Assembly (NCBI GenBank): GCA_020746105.1
Contig: CM036639.1
Location: 3,053,501 to 3,117,500 of the forward strand
DNA length: 64,000 bases
Direction of reading: 5' to 3'
DNA from: Trogon surrucura
Lineage: Eukaryota; Chordata; Aves; Trogoniformes; Trogonidae
Within the stretch, counting starts at the first letter, position 1, and every line of letters begins with the position of its first letter. The notes beneath the pieces were generated by a model. That model saw only the letters and a list, made by a program, of their open reading frames with translations. It made no database searches and was not told where the DNA came from. Made by a program: the position numbers and the translations under genes. Shown here in pieces: positions 42,238-53,346 of the stretch.

Positions 42238-42420
42238 TTCCGCTGCCGGAGGCCCCAGCCCTCGGCCAGAGGCTGGTTCTGCGGGCGGGCGGCGTCCGCC
42301 CCGTCGTGCCGGGAGCTCCGGAGGAGCCGGGTGAGCGCGGGCAGGTCCGGCCGGAGCGGCGGCAGCCTCCGCAGCCCCGCGAGCTGAACGCGCCCTGCGA
42401 CACGCCCGGCACCTACGGTT
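42238..42420. promoter_or_regulatory. CpG-island-like core in intron 2
   Basis: By eye this is the most CpG-dense segment of the window, with roughly two dozen CpG in under 190 bp and very high GC content. It contains a good plus-strand donor-like sequence, GAGCCGGGTGAGCGCG, at about 42325-42340. Such islands often mark promoters or alternative first exons. The sequence alone does not show a transcript, and open frames on both strands here (plus 41569-42156, minus 41904-42446) have no known motif. Confidence 0.3.
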
Positions 42421-42547
42421 CTCCAAGTACCAGCCAGCGCCGTCAAACCCAGGGCTAACCTTGGGCTGAGGGTACAACGGTCAGAGCGGGAACGCGGGGA
42501 GCGACGCTGAGCGAGACGAGCCCCGGAACGCAGGTCAGACGGCAGCC

Positions 42548-42594
42548 GAGAGAAAACCCAGAATAGAAAAATTGAGAGAAAACCCAGAATAGAA
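42548..42594. repeat. 26-bp-period tandem duplication
   Basis: GAGAGAAAACCCAGAATAGA begins at 42548 and again at 42574. The copies are identical over 21 bases, with a 5-base spacer. It looks like a recent local duplication. Confidence 0.85.
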
Positions 42595-42760
42595 CGATGT
42601 GACCTTAAAGAAGAAACTTCTTACTGAACCCCATCAGCTAGAGTCTGCCTTAATTTAACTCTCTGTTCCAACAAGGAGCCACATTAATCAGTTACCTCCC
42701 CCATGCTTTGCTTTTCCTGCAGTCTTCTCACATATTTTTAATATGCATGGGATACATTTT

Positions 42761-42780
42761 TATATATATATATATATATA
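42761..42780. repeat. (TA)10 microsatellite
   Basis: Ten consecutive TA units in an AT-rich setting. Likely length-polymorphic. Confidence 0.9.
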
Positions 42781-44677
42781 AAAAGATATGCCAGCTCTGC
42801 TGGAGCTTGTAATTGTATCCAAACCAACAGTCCCTTACACTTCAACTTAAAACATCTTAATGCAGAGAATACGAGCCCAACATTTAAATGACAAGTGTTT
42901 TGCCCATTACTGAACCTTTTTAACCTACTCCCAGCTCTCGAATAAACTAATGGGCAGCCAATGCCCAGCACAGCAGCTCAGAGCGGTCCCAGCCCTCGCC
43001 GCAGGCGCTTGAACCGCGGCAGCGTCTCTGGAGCAGAAGCCGAAGAGTTTTCTCCGAATACGAGAGGTCAAAATCCACCGCTAGGATTTATCTGTGCCAG
43101 GAGGGCAAGAGGCTGCCGTGCGCAATTGCCCAATGGTTTTACGCATTAATCTGTTCAAGAGAAGGATTATATTTAACGTTAGAAAACGGCGATATCCGCA
43201 CATCCCCACAGCGGCTTCCGGCCTCTGAAATTCCGCTCTCGACCGCCCAGAGGAGGTGGGGAGCTCGTGCCCCCGGGCGAGGCAGAGTGCGGTTGGCGTT
43301 ACGTGACGTGCAGCGCCGGCGGCTCTTGCCCCCTCCCATCCTGAAGCAACGTAAAGACCTTGCCCTGTCACATTTTTTCATGGGGATTCGAGGCCGGCGC
43401 AGCCACTGCAGAGCAGCTGGCAGGCTGCACCTTACCCCCCGTCCATCTCTCCCACCGGGTTTGAACCCCAAGCTCACGGTTCGAGCCATCACTACCGCGG
43501 GAGTCACCTAATGGGAACAAGATGACGTTCAAGTATTTGCAATCATGACAAAAATAAACGGTTGCTGAGGCCATAAACCACAGCTGCAAGAGTTACGGAG
43601 ATATTAACACTCATTTTCCTGAAAAGGAGGAAGGGGTGTGTACTAGTGAAGAACACAACAGCTTTTGTACATTTTCACACACACCTTATTGCGCAAGACA
43701 GGCTCAATGGTCCAAGCGCTCATGATACCATTTAAGTGCAACTCTCTGCAAAACAGATTTCACCACCAACTCTTGGGTGTTTTAAGAGAGGAAGAGCTGT
43801 GAAGTAAGATCTCCCCCACGCATCGAGAAAGCAAATATCACAAAGTCTCTCTCTCGTATGGATTCTCAGCTAATAAGGAAATGAAAAAGTACCCACTAAA
43901 GCTTCTCTTTGCTTTCAGAGTAACTGGGACTGGGTCTACTCAACAGGTCCCGATAACGCTGGGCAAAGAAGGTGAACATACAGCTTTAGGATATTCGGCA
44001 AGACGCAAGCAGGAAATAAAAGCAATTTATTTCAGGAACGATCAGAAGCACTTTCAGCCGTAAGAACTCATCCCGCTAGCGGCAGCGCCCAGCTCACGTG
44101 CTCGGTGCTTCCCGCAGGAGACAAATTCCCGCCGTAGGCACGAGCACGCTCTCCCACACAGAAAGAACAGGCTGCAAGTCGAAGGGGTGTTTCAAATTAG
44201 CCATGCGCACACGATTTAAGACTCGCTCGAGAGGTTTTCCTACAAGAACACAAACCACGGAGTTCATGACATTCCCAGAAACGAGCATCGGCTATTTGAA
44301 GTTCGCCGTGCGGCACGACCACCAGGGGATCAGAGCAGCACCGGGATGGGCTCGCTGCTGGTTTAAATCTTCCCCGCTCCGCTGTTCTTACGCAACGGGG
44401 CTCCAAAGGGTCCCAGCCCCGAGGTCGGGAAGGAAGCCAACTTCTGATCACACAGCGTCTTAACCCCTCCTCTCTCTTCCAAAGGCTTTTATTCCCAGCG
44501 CAGGCTCAAAGAGGAGTCTTTTGGTACGTTTGGCAGCACACGACAAAGCTGTCGCTACGGCAAGGACACTCAAAAAGACCAGGCTAAAACCTGAGAGGAA
44601 TTTCATAAACGTATCAAAGACCAAGCAGCCTGAGAACGTGGGCGGCGAGAGCGCAAATCTGAGTGTGCAAAGGGAAC

Positions 44678-44726
44678 CCCACGTACCCAGGATGTCCCAC
44701 GTACCCAGGATGTCCCATGTACTCAG
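44678..44726. repeat. 18-bp minisatellite, about 2.7 copies
   Basis: The unit CCCACGTACCCAGGATGT occurs twice perfectly (44678-44695 and 44696-44713), followed by a partial diverged third copy, CCCATGTACTCAG. It runs directly into the CR1 fragment that follows. Confidence 0.9.
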
Positions 44727-44728
44727 CA

Positions 44729-44820
44729 ACCTGATCTAGTGGGGATGTCCCTGCCACGGCAGGGGGTTGGAACCAGATGATCTCTGAGGCCCCTTCCAAC
44801 CCAAATCATTCTCTGATTCT
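44729..44820 (+). mobile_element. CR1 LINE 3' terminal fragment
   Basis: Blocks GATCTAGTGGGGATGTCC, GGCAGGGGGTTGGAACCAGA and CCCTTCCAACCCAAATCATT are the classic CR1 3' UTR, ending TTCTCTGATTCT. Only about 90 bp remain, with an 18-bp tandem array at the 5' breakpoint. Orientation is antisense to KANSL1. Confidence 0.93.
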
Positions 44821-47800
44821 CCTCTGCCGTGCGGGCGCTGACACCACAAGGGTGTTCAGACCGAGCATCACGAGACTTCGATACCTGTCCCCAAGGTGCT
44901 GGTCCTTATCCTTCAGGAGGAGGAAAGTTAGACCCGAGTCAGACGCAGAGGAGAACTGCAGCGTTGAGTGCAAGGGGCTTAATCTGTGCTGGGAATTCTC
45001 AGGAGGTTTGGGTCTTGCTTAAATTCATCACTGTTGAACCCCAGCAGCCCAACACACCACATATGTCCCAACTCCAGAAGAGGTTCCTTTTTTGAAGAAG
45101 TTAGATGGAAGATGTACCAAAACATTGTGCTCCTTTAGAGCCGTTGAGTGTCCACCTGGGAGTTGTGCATGTGCATCACCTCCAACAATTCTGTCTCCAA
45201 GGACCTGTAATAAAAAACTTCACAAAACCATTCGACCACCACCAACACCCTCTTCCCACAAACTCCCACATGCAGGAACACCCTGGGCTTTCTCAAGGCC
45301 AACTTAGAAGTTCCCAGGCAAAGGAACCGGCAAATCCTCAGCTTCAGCTGAAAGCCCACCAGAAAAAACAACCACCTGTGCAATGGTTTTCACTCTGACT
45401 GGGACAGGCAGCGTCTCTCTGCATCAAGATCTTTGCTCTTCTCTCCTCAGAAGCAGAGATGCCCAGTCTTTAAGTGCTTTTTTGCCCAAAGTTAACCCCA
45501 GATTTTTGGCAGAGATGGCAGCTGAGACCAAGAGGAGGTCTGACTAGATGAATTGAGGTTTGCGTGTAACCCAGCACAACGCAAAAGAAGCGGAGCTCTC
45601 CCGAACAGCAGAGCAGTAACAGAAAAAGAATTTAAAAACAGGCAAAATTTTAGAAGAAGAAGAAATTCTAGTAGAAGAACGTGTTGCTAACTGGAACACA
45701 TTTCAGTGATTACAATGAAGAATTTCAGAGCTACAGCCCAGGTGATCTTATTTTGACAGGTACACAACTTCAAAGCAGTGAGATACGCTCTGCCGTGAAG
45801 CAGCACCAAACCCGGCTGCCTTCCCTCCTCTCCTCAAACAGCAACAAAGGAACACTGTTCTTCACCAGCACACGCAAAATACCAGCACGAATTTTTTCTG
45901 AGACACCTGTTGAGCCTGGAGAGGCTCCCTCTGAGCACAGCAGAGGTGGCCGCAGTGCCCCAACAAGCCTCAGGGTTTCAGGAGGCCAAGGGAAGAGGAC
46001 AACACCGCGATTAAGGCTCCGCCACACTTGTTTCTTCTTGATCCAAACACTCGCCTGCTTTTCCTCAGCTCGATGCAAACAGTTACGCAGACACCACCGA
46101 CGCTTCACGTTCACCAGGGAAGAGCTGCAAGAGCTGCGTCTCGAAGCTGAAGTCGACCTCCCAGGGTATCGCTCTCCCCTTATTTCTCTAAGGGAAAAAA
46201 TGCTGCAAAGCCCACTTGGGCTTCAGTGACAAATAATCTAGACTTACTTTACTTTGAAAAGAAATCTTTGCAAGTAAACTGCGCCAACTACTCCTGCTAA
46301 CAGGCTGCAAAAGCCTCATCCTTGAAGGGCTCGGGCAGCAGGCGCGCTTGTGACACACCTGGGACCGGAGCCACAGAAGACCCGCGGGCAATAGAGCCTC
46401 TTCTACTGAAAAGTGCAAATACCACCCCAGTCTCCAGCCTGGAGGAAAAAAAAAAAAAGGAAGGAGGAGTGGAAGAGTAAGGCCCATGGGAGCTAAAAAG
46501 CATCAGTTAGTGATTTGGAGGAAAGCTTTCCTCCTCAGTCGCAGTCCAGACCGATACACGGGGATCCAGACTTTGACCTTCATAAGGCAGCACAGAACTC
46601 ATTAATTACACCCTTTGATGCGAAGCCAGAACTTACCCAAAGAAAGTTGCAAGAAGCCTACTCTATCTTATAAACAAAATCCCAGACAAACTGGTAACTG
46701 CACTCCGCGGAGTTTATTAAGAACAAATTCATTTGCAGCCCCTTAATTCCATTTGCAGGCTGGCTGAGCAAAGCTCGCCGGCTGTTTTCTTCGTATTGAC
46801 AAGTCCCATCTTTAAAAGCCACTTACGTAACGGTTTTTGCCACGGCGAGTTACAAAACTCAGACAGAACATCAGCAGGGCAGAAGCTACACTGAACGCTC
46901 CGTTACCTGCTGCAGAAGCTTGAATCTAAAAGCGAGCAACAAAATGATGTTTAGAGCCACGAGGTGCAACGTTCAAACTTCCTGCGACTCGAAAGGACGA
47001 GTGCAACGGTAAAAGAATTAAAAAAGAAAAAGGTTTTAATTGATTCCACTTCCAGCTTTCCCACAAATCTGACCAAACAGCCCCTGTGCCTACGTACACT
47101 GAACATGTCGCACCCCAAGAGCCATCTGTACTAAACCTGCGCACACTGTGAACAGGTTTTCCTGACAGCACGGACACCGTCCCGCCAGCAGCTTTACGCA
47201 GAGACTGCGAAGTCTTGAGAGTCCCTCGTACTTCATCTTCAGGCCCACGTGCAAAACGCTGTTAAAAAAAACCAACCCATGCAGCACCAGGTGCTCCCCT
47301 GGCTAAGCATGTTTTGGGCAAACTCGGTTCCAAGGCTGGGTTTTGGTTTTTTCGGGGAGGTCTAATGGCCCCGTGTGTTTACAGCGGGCGACGCCCGCCA
47401 GACAAGCGATGGTGACAATTAAGAGAAACCTCAACGCGTTTCTGAAAACTCTGAGTTGCAAAGAAGCAGCACCTGAAGTGTCAAAGACCACAGGACTCGC
47501 CTCTAGCGGGCTGTCATACAGCCCAAGAGTTCAGCTGTTTTAGTACTTTGTGTAACAGTTACCCACAGGAGGTTCCTACAAGTTTTAGAGGAGATGTTAA
47601 ACCTCGTGTTTCAAAATCAAAAACCCCCAGGAGTGAAACCTACCCCAAAGAGGTGACGATCCTCCTACTTCGTTTTGATGCTTTCTGTCACAGTGGCTCC
47701 AGGAACTACCGTCAGGCTGCCCAGCTTAACTCCCTCCGGGCAATAAAATGACCAACACGTAGAGAAAGAACAAGAGCGAGTTTGGGATTTGAAGAAATAA

Positions 47801-49135
47801 CACCGGTGGCATATTTGGCGACGTGGCTGTACTACGAGCAACTTGCCACACACGTTGAGATGCTCAAATGCTCAAAACAGACTCACTTTTACCTGCTAAC
47901 CCACACCTCGCATCCCACTCTTCCTACAGCCTGCTTTAAGAAAATTATATTCCGATTACGTCAAAAGAGACCTCACGCTTTCCCCTCGCAATCAATGAAT
48001 GGAACTGTATCTCTAATGAAGGGGATCAGAGCAAGGGGGTTCAGAAGCGAAGTGCTGAGATATAAGCAAGCACGGAGACTCATTTAAAGAAGTTTCTCTT
48101 ATATCATGCACATGTTGTGTACGTAGAGACGCTCCCAAAAAGCTCAGGCACCTTTGAGGGCTTTCACAACTCACTAGAAACTCGTGCAAGCCATCCACAA
48201 TCCCCCGCCCTTCACAAAATGCAAATGGCTAAAGAAGGACTGTGGGCCAACAAGTCAAAGAGGAGACCAGACCATTTAAACCATTTTAACTTTAAGTTAA
48301 TGTTGGGTAAACGCGCCGGCAATCGCATTTGTTTCTGTGACTCGGGGTTTCCACAGCCCGTTTCTGATCCCGGCGCTGTCAGAATTATCCTTCGGACCCG
48401 CTCGGCTTTTCGTCGGCCCGTTCGCACGTCTTCGTGGCCACAGGTCTTCAACTTGTTAAGCCGCTAATGACCAGCACAATCCCGCAGAGGAGCGGAACGT
48501 TTCCAATTCTTTACAAAGCAGCTGCGCAGAAAGCGGTATTAATTCCATCTCATTTAGGTACAGAAAGATTCATTTCATTCGGCAAGTGCAAGATGCTTTT
48601 TACTACGTCGAGGCAGCGAGCAAGAAATCAAAATAATGAGTTCACAGGCACATTTCTGGTTTTCACCCAGACTGAAATTCCATAAACTGAACGAATAAAC
48701 TGCTGCCTTGAGTAATTAAGCAGCATTTCCTATCCACAACAGCATATTCTCCTTGGGTGTCACTAAACATTGCGCTGATTTCAAACAACTCAGCTGCTGT
48801 TAGAAAAAACACAGAAATCCTCACGCTTGCTGGCAAGGTGAATTACTGGAAGGCTCTTTCCTTGTCAAGGACAATGCGGGTTTGTATCAGGCAGACGTGG
48901 CAGGTTCGCCACCGCCGCGCCACTCCTCCCCGTTGTTAATGCAAACAGGGGAGTTCCCAAATCACAAAGCCCAGAGCAAAGGAGCTGGCTGGGAGAAGCA
49001 GCAACCATGGGCGAGTTGGAAAAGATGACCCCGACGGCGCAGGACAGACGACAGCCCAGGGGAAACGTCCCCTTGGCACCGCAGGCAGGTTTTGGGGCTC
49101 TTCTCCCTCCCCATGAACTGCACCTCTGCAAAAAA
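44821..49135. other. Intron 2 sub-region, unique sequence
   Basis: About 4.3 kb between two CR1 copies with no repeat family recognised. A plus-strand open frame of 182 codons at 45681-46229 has a mixed composition but no motif I can name. It is left unannotated as a gene. Confidence 0.6.
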
Positions 49136-49556
49136 GGGAGTGGAGCATCTCCCTTATGAGGAGAGGCTGAGGGAGCTGGGGCTCTTTAGTTTGGAGAAGA
49201 GGAGGCTGAGGGGTGACCTCATTAATGTTTACAAATATATCAAGGGGGAGTGTCACGAGGATGGAGCCAGGCTCTTCTCGGTGACAACCACTGATAGGAC
49301 AAGGGGTAATGGGCTGAAACTGGAACATCAGAGGTTCCGCTTAAACTCGAGAAGAAACTTCTTCTCAGTGAGGGTGACGGAGCCCTGGCCCAGGCTGCCC
49401 AGGGAGGTTGTGGAGTCTCCTTCTCTGGAGACATTCAAGACCCGCCTGGACACGTTCCTGTGTAGTATTATCGAGGCGTTCCTGCTCTGGCAGGGGGATT
49501 GGACTGGATGATCTTTTGAGGTCCCTTCCAATCCCTGACATTCTGTGATTCTGTGA
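49136..49556 (+). mobile_element. CR1 LINE 3' fragment, plus orientation
   Basis: A well-preserved CR1 end. It enters near the conserved [20 protein letters not shown] segment, continues through [16 protein letters not shown] and [15 protein letters not shown], and reaches the stop codon just after LLWQGDWTG. It then ends with the terminal repeat TTCTGTGATTCTGTGA at 49541-49556. The coding part is open throughout, so the insertion is relatively young. It is of the same subfamily as the copies at 23928 and 57747, which lie in the opposite orientation. Confidence 0.97.
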
Positions 49557-52500
49557 AGCTAATAACCCCATCGAGTCTTTACGGGCTCAGGAGCCCAGCG
49601 CCAGCAGCTCCCCGCGATGGGCAGCGCTTGGGGGACGGATTCCCTCCTGGGCGGGTGCCTCTATCGCGACGTGAGCGACGATCCCCGTCACGACTCGGCA
49701 GACACTCGGTTCTGCGGTCTACAGAGCGGGAGGAAAGGCAGACGCTCTTCTGCGATTGGAAAACAGAGGGTACGAGGTGGAAAGAGATACTACAGGGACA
49801 AGAACTGGTAAGAAAATGCCAAGAATTGGATTATTTTAGGCTGGAAGAGACGGTTATATCTCAACTGTGCCCTCCTATTTCCCAGCGTGAGCTGCTCTAT
49901 TCCTACCACTCCCATCCCTCCGAAAGCCGTTCCTGTCACACGCTGTTGGCCGCTCCACCAAAAAATGTCTTTTTCTTGGATAGGTTTTCCCCCCCCCAGC
50001 CCTTTCAATCAGGTTCAGCCAAGACACACTCACTACTTCAGGACTTTTCAAAAGGACTAGATAGTGTTTACTTCGTGCCAAGACCCTGGGCGTGCGACAG
50101 AAAAAATAGTCTCTGCAGAGAAGAGCCAGAGCCAGTTTCCACCTTCTGAGCAAACTCTCCCGCAGTCCAAGTACCACATTTTTGGAAGGATCTCATGCTC
50201 AGATTAGTTTTATTTGCATCCTGTGTGAAGCCCGCAACAAATATCCAGCAATTTAATAAAGAGCTGGAAAGGGAGAAAAGAAAAACATCTCTTGTTCCCG
50301 TTTCTTTAATTTGGATCCCTTGTGATCAACAGTACGTTGCTGAATATCTATTCTTCTGCAAGAATAGATTCTTCTAGAAGATGGGATATTTTTACAAGAT
50401 GTTCAGTACTGAAACATCTCACGGAAGAGGCGGAGCTTCCACCGCTGCTCATTTTCTCAAACAAAAAATAAAAATCAAGAGGTCAATCTCATCAGGAGAA
50501 GTTTTTTATCAAAGATAAAGGAAGGTTTTCTTATTCTTTTGGGGGAGAGGAAGGCAAATTGAATGGAGCATTGCTTACTTTACAGCCACTTTCCAAGAAC
50601 TCTGCTTTTCTATAGAAGTAGATCCTTGCCTATTTAAAAAAAAAATATATATTTTTCATTTGCAAGCAAAACCAAAGCCCGTCCCATCCACACGTCTAGA
50701 AGGCAGGACAAGAGCCAAACCAAACCGAGCTGTGGCAACTTTCGGTCACGGAAAAGGCAGCAAATGAAAATAGTTTGTAGTCCTACGTCCTCTTCCAGAC
50801 CTTAACGCTCGGTGAAATCTGAAAAGGTTCACTCAAAGCAAAGAGCAGCGTGGAGATTCTCAACCTGCCCGGATTTCTAAAATCCGCTGTGAACCGCAGA
50901 GCCAGGCTGGCAACAGATTGGAGAACCCGAGGTCGGGGGGATGATCACGCTGCGAACGGGCTCGTGCACCAGCCCAGGGAATTAACCTGAACCCGAATTA
51001 ATCCGAACCTGAGATTTTTGCCGCTTTAGGACAAGGCTCTTCTTCTGACTCGCATCAACGTCACCGGCACACGTCAGGCGAAAGCGTAAAACACGCGGCG
51101 CGTTCTCAACCGCATTCAAAAACTTCCAAGCCAAGCGTTTCGCAACAAGGACCGACACAAAAGGAATTGTGCGGGGAACAAAGAGCCGTCGCCGCGAGTC
51201 GATTGCTACAGAGCCTCCGCGGGTCCGAAGGGCTGAGCGGGCTCAGCAGCCAAACTATTGCGCATTTTCGCTTCCCCAGACCTAGAGGATTCCCAGCTTT
51301 GGAAGAGACACAACAAGTTTTTTTCATTAGCGTAGCCGGAACGAGCGGCGGGAAGAACCAGCCCTGTAACGCAGCCCTTGTGCTCCAGTGCTGTCGTCTC
51401 GCTCGAAGGGTGAGGAAGTTCACGGCAAGTACTACAGGCATGTTTTAACCTAAAAATTAAAAAAACACCACCAAAAAACAACCAAACAAAACAGCCAAGA
51501 AACCAAACAGACAGGACTTGGTCCAAAGGGAAGACATCCCTCTGAAATTATCGTAAAATCTCTTGCAATAAATGCCAGGACTCTAAAAGTGACAGCAGCC
51601 AGCCGTAAGCTGACAGGCGGCCACGGTGGTTTCAAAACAGGTGCATCTACGGGAGGTTTTGTGCCTCTCCAAGAGAACCCTGCGAAGCAAGAGGCGACGC
51701 TTTCCTGCTCAGCTCTGTGCCCTAATGTGTGTCAATAACTGCTCACAAGTACGGCGGAGACGATTAATCCTTGAGGAAGCCGGGCAGCTGCTGTTCTTGG
51801 TGGCACAGAGGAGGAGGAGGAGGGTGGTGCTACCTATTTGCTCCACCGCATCCTAACGAGACAACAGCATAAGCCAGAGTTAAGCAGATAATCACAAATT
51901 CTCAGAACCTCCTTCGTCTCAGCCAAGCATCAGCTAAACAAAGCAAGCAAGATGCTTTCGGACAAGTTACTCTCAGAAATGAAATGAAACACGGGAGAGC
52001 TCCATTATTTCAATTAATACTCCCCTTTGCAGTAGGTCAGCAGTTCTCAAGGGCAGCAGGGACAGGCACCCGCACATCCCAGTATTTCTCATCTGAACCA
52101 AATCCCCAATCCCCAGGCAAGAAGCATCCGACTCACTTTAAAACTCCAGTCCATCTCTGTAAGGAAAAAAAATTTTTAAAAGGCAGAAAAGGCTTCGCCG
52201 GATATATATTCTTGGAAATTCTGTTTTCAGTCTCTCAAACTGGAAGGAAGATTAAACAGTTTTCTCCCAGGCCTAATAAATTCCAGTGAAAACAAAGATT
52301 TTTCCAGTAAGACTCTTACAGCAAGACCCAGAACAGGAAGATTACTTTATGTACTAGCTTGACTAGTTGGAAAATTCAAACACCTACATCAGAGAGAGAG
52401 AAAAACAACAACAAAACCCTGCTAGAAAGCTCCGAATGGGAAAGGGGGGGGGATTTTCAATTATATAAGGCAAACGTTTAAAGTGGCCAAGTGCTCTGGA

Positions 52501-52851
52501 TGCAGATGGTTGTTAACAAGCAGGCAAGAACTAGATGAAAGCGATTTTGAGGAACAATAAAGAGAGGATTCCTACGGTAGATTCCTCAACTACAAGAACA
52601 GACTCTCATTAGCCGGGACCACTTCGTTACCACCACAACGGACCCACGCCCAAGCCCTGCAGTCGTCCATGCTCCAAGCATCCCAGCTAAAAGATTCTGG
52701 GAATTTAAGGTCAAAGCCTTCCAACGATTCAAAAAAAATACCCAACACAAGATTCTCTACGCATCTTATCCCCTCTAGCAGTTGCGCTGCTGAGCACCAC
52801 CAAGCCTCCAGGCATCACCTTGTGAAGTTGTGGGAAGGACGGGAAAAAAGT
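49557..52851. other. Intron 2 sub-region, unique sequence with small palindromes
   Basis: About 3.3 kb between two plus-oriented CR1 copies. It includes a hairpin-forming pair near 50.36 kb, an A/T run near 50.64 kb and GAG triplets near 51.81 kb. A plus-strand open frame running from the CR1 end to 50149 has no known domain. Confidence 0.6.
50346..50381. repeat. Hairpin and adjacent palindrome
   Basis: ATCTATTCTT (50346-50355), a 4-base loop CTGC and AAGAATAGAT (50360-50369) form a perfect 10-bp stem. One step further is the 12-bp palindrome TCTTCTAGAAGA (50370-50381). No gene context explains them. Confidence 0.7.
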
Positions 52852-53346
52852 ATCGTGTTCAGTTTTGGGCACCTCAGTATAAGAGAGATCTCAGGGTGTT
52901 GGAGTGAGTGCAGAAGAGGGTGACAAAGCTGGTGAAGGGCCTGGAGAATAGACCTTACGAGGAGCGATTGAGGGAGCTGGGACTGCTCAGTTTGAGGAAG
53001 AGGAGGCTGAGGGGGGACCTCATCATGCTCTACAATTACCTGAAAGGACGCTGTAGAGAGGTTGGTGCTGGTCTCTTCTCACAGGTCATTAGGGACAGAA
53101 CCAGGGGGAACGGTTTCAAGTTCAGGCTGGACATTAGGGAGAAATTCTTCACAGAAAGAGTGGTCAGACCCTGGCACAGGCTGCCCAGGGAGGGGGTTGA
53201 GTCGCCATCCCTGGGTGTGTTTAAGTGCCGCTGAGATGTGGTGTTGGGGGAGATGGTTTAGGGGTGAACTTGTAGTGTAGGGTTAAGGGTTGGACTCGAT
53301 GATCCCCAGGGTCTTTTCCAGCCTGAACTGTTCTATGATTCTATGA
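52852..53346 (+). mobile_element. CR1 LINE 3' fragment with internal deletion
   Basis: Starts in the conserved VQFWAP-type region (GTTTTGGGCACCTCAGTA) and runs through [38 protein letters not shown] and [17 protein letters not shown] to the terminal TTCTATGATTCTATGA. It is open over most of its coding part. Relative to the copy at 10273-10690 it lacks 15 bp, giving [10 protein letters not shown] where the other has five extra codons. The deletion preserves frame. Confidence 0.96.

Larger units (their letters stand above)
32532..44677. other. Intron 2 sub-region without recognisable interspersed repeats
   Basis: About 12 kb with no CR1 copy. It contains a pyrimidine tract near 35.4 kb, short G and C runs near 35.03 and 35.93 kb, an A-rich stretch near 36.97 kb, a CpG-dense core near 42.3 kb, a 26-bp duplication and a (TA)10 tract. 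The segment at about 33350-33640 is AT-richer than its surroundings and unique in appearance. No coding exon is supported. Confidence 0.6.

Noticed and set aside
41569-42446. Open frames of 195 (plus) and 180 (minus) codons over the CpG-dense core
   Set aside because: Opposite-strand frames of similar length are expected where stop codons are rare. Neither has a motif, and the minus frame does not match KANSL1 exon 2.
43478-43492. tRNA B-box match GGTTCGAGCC
   Set aside because: No D arm, anticodon arm or acceptor pairing can be drawn around it, and no A box lies at the right distance.
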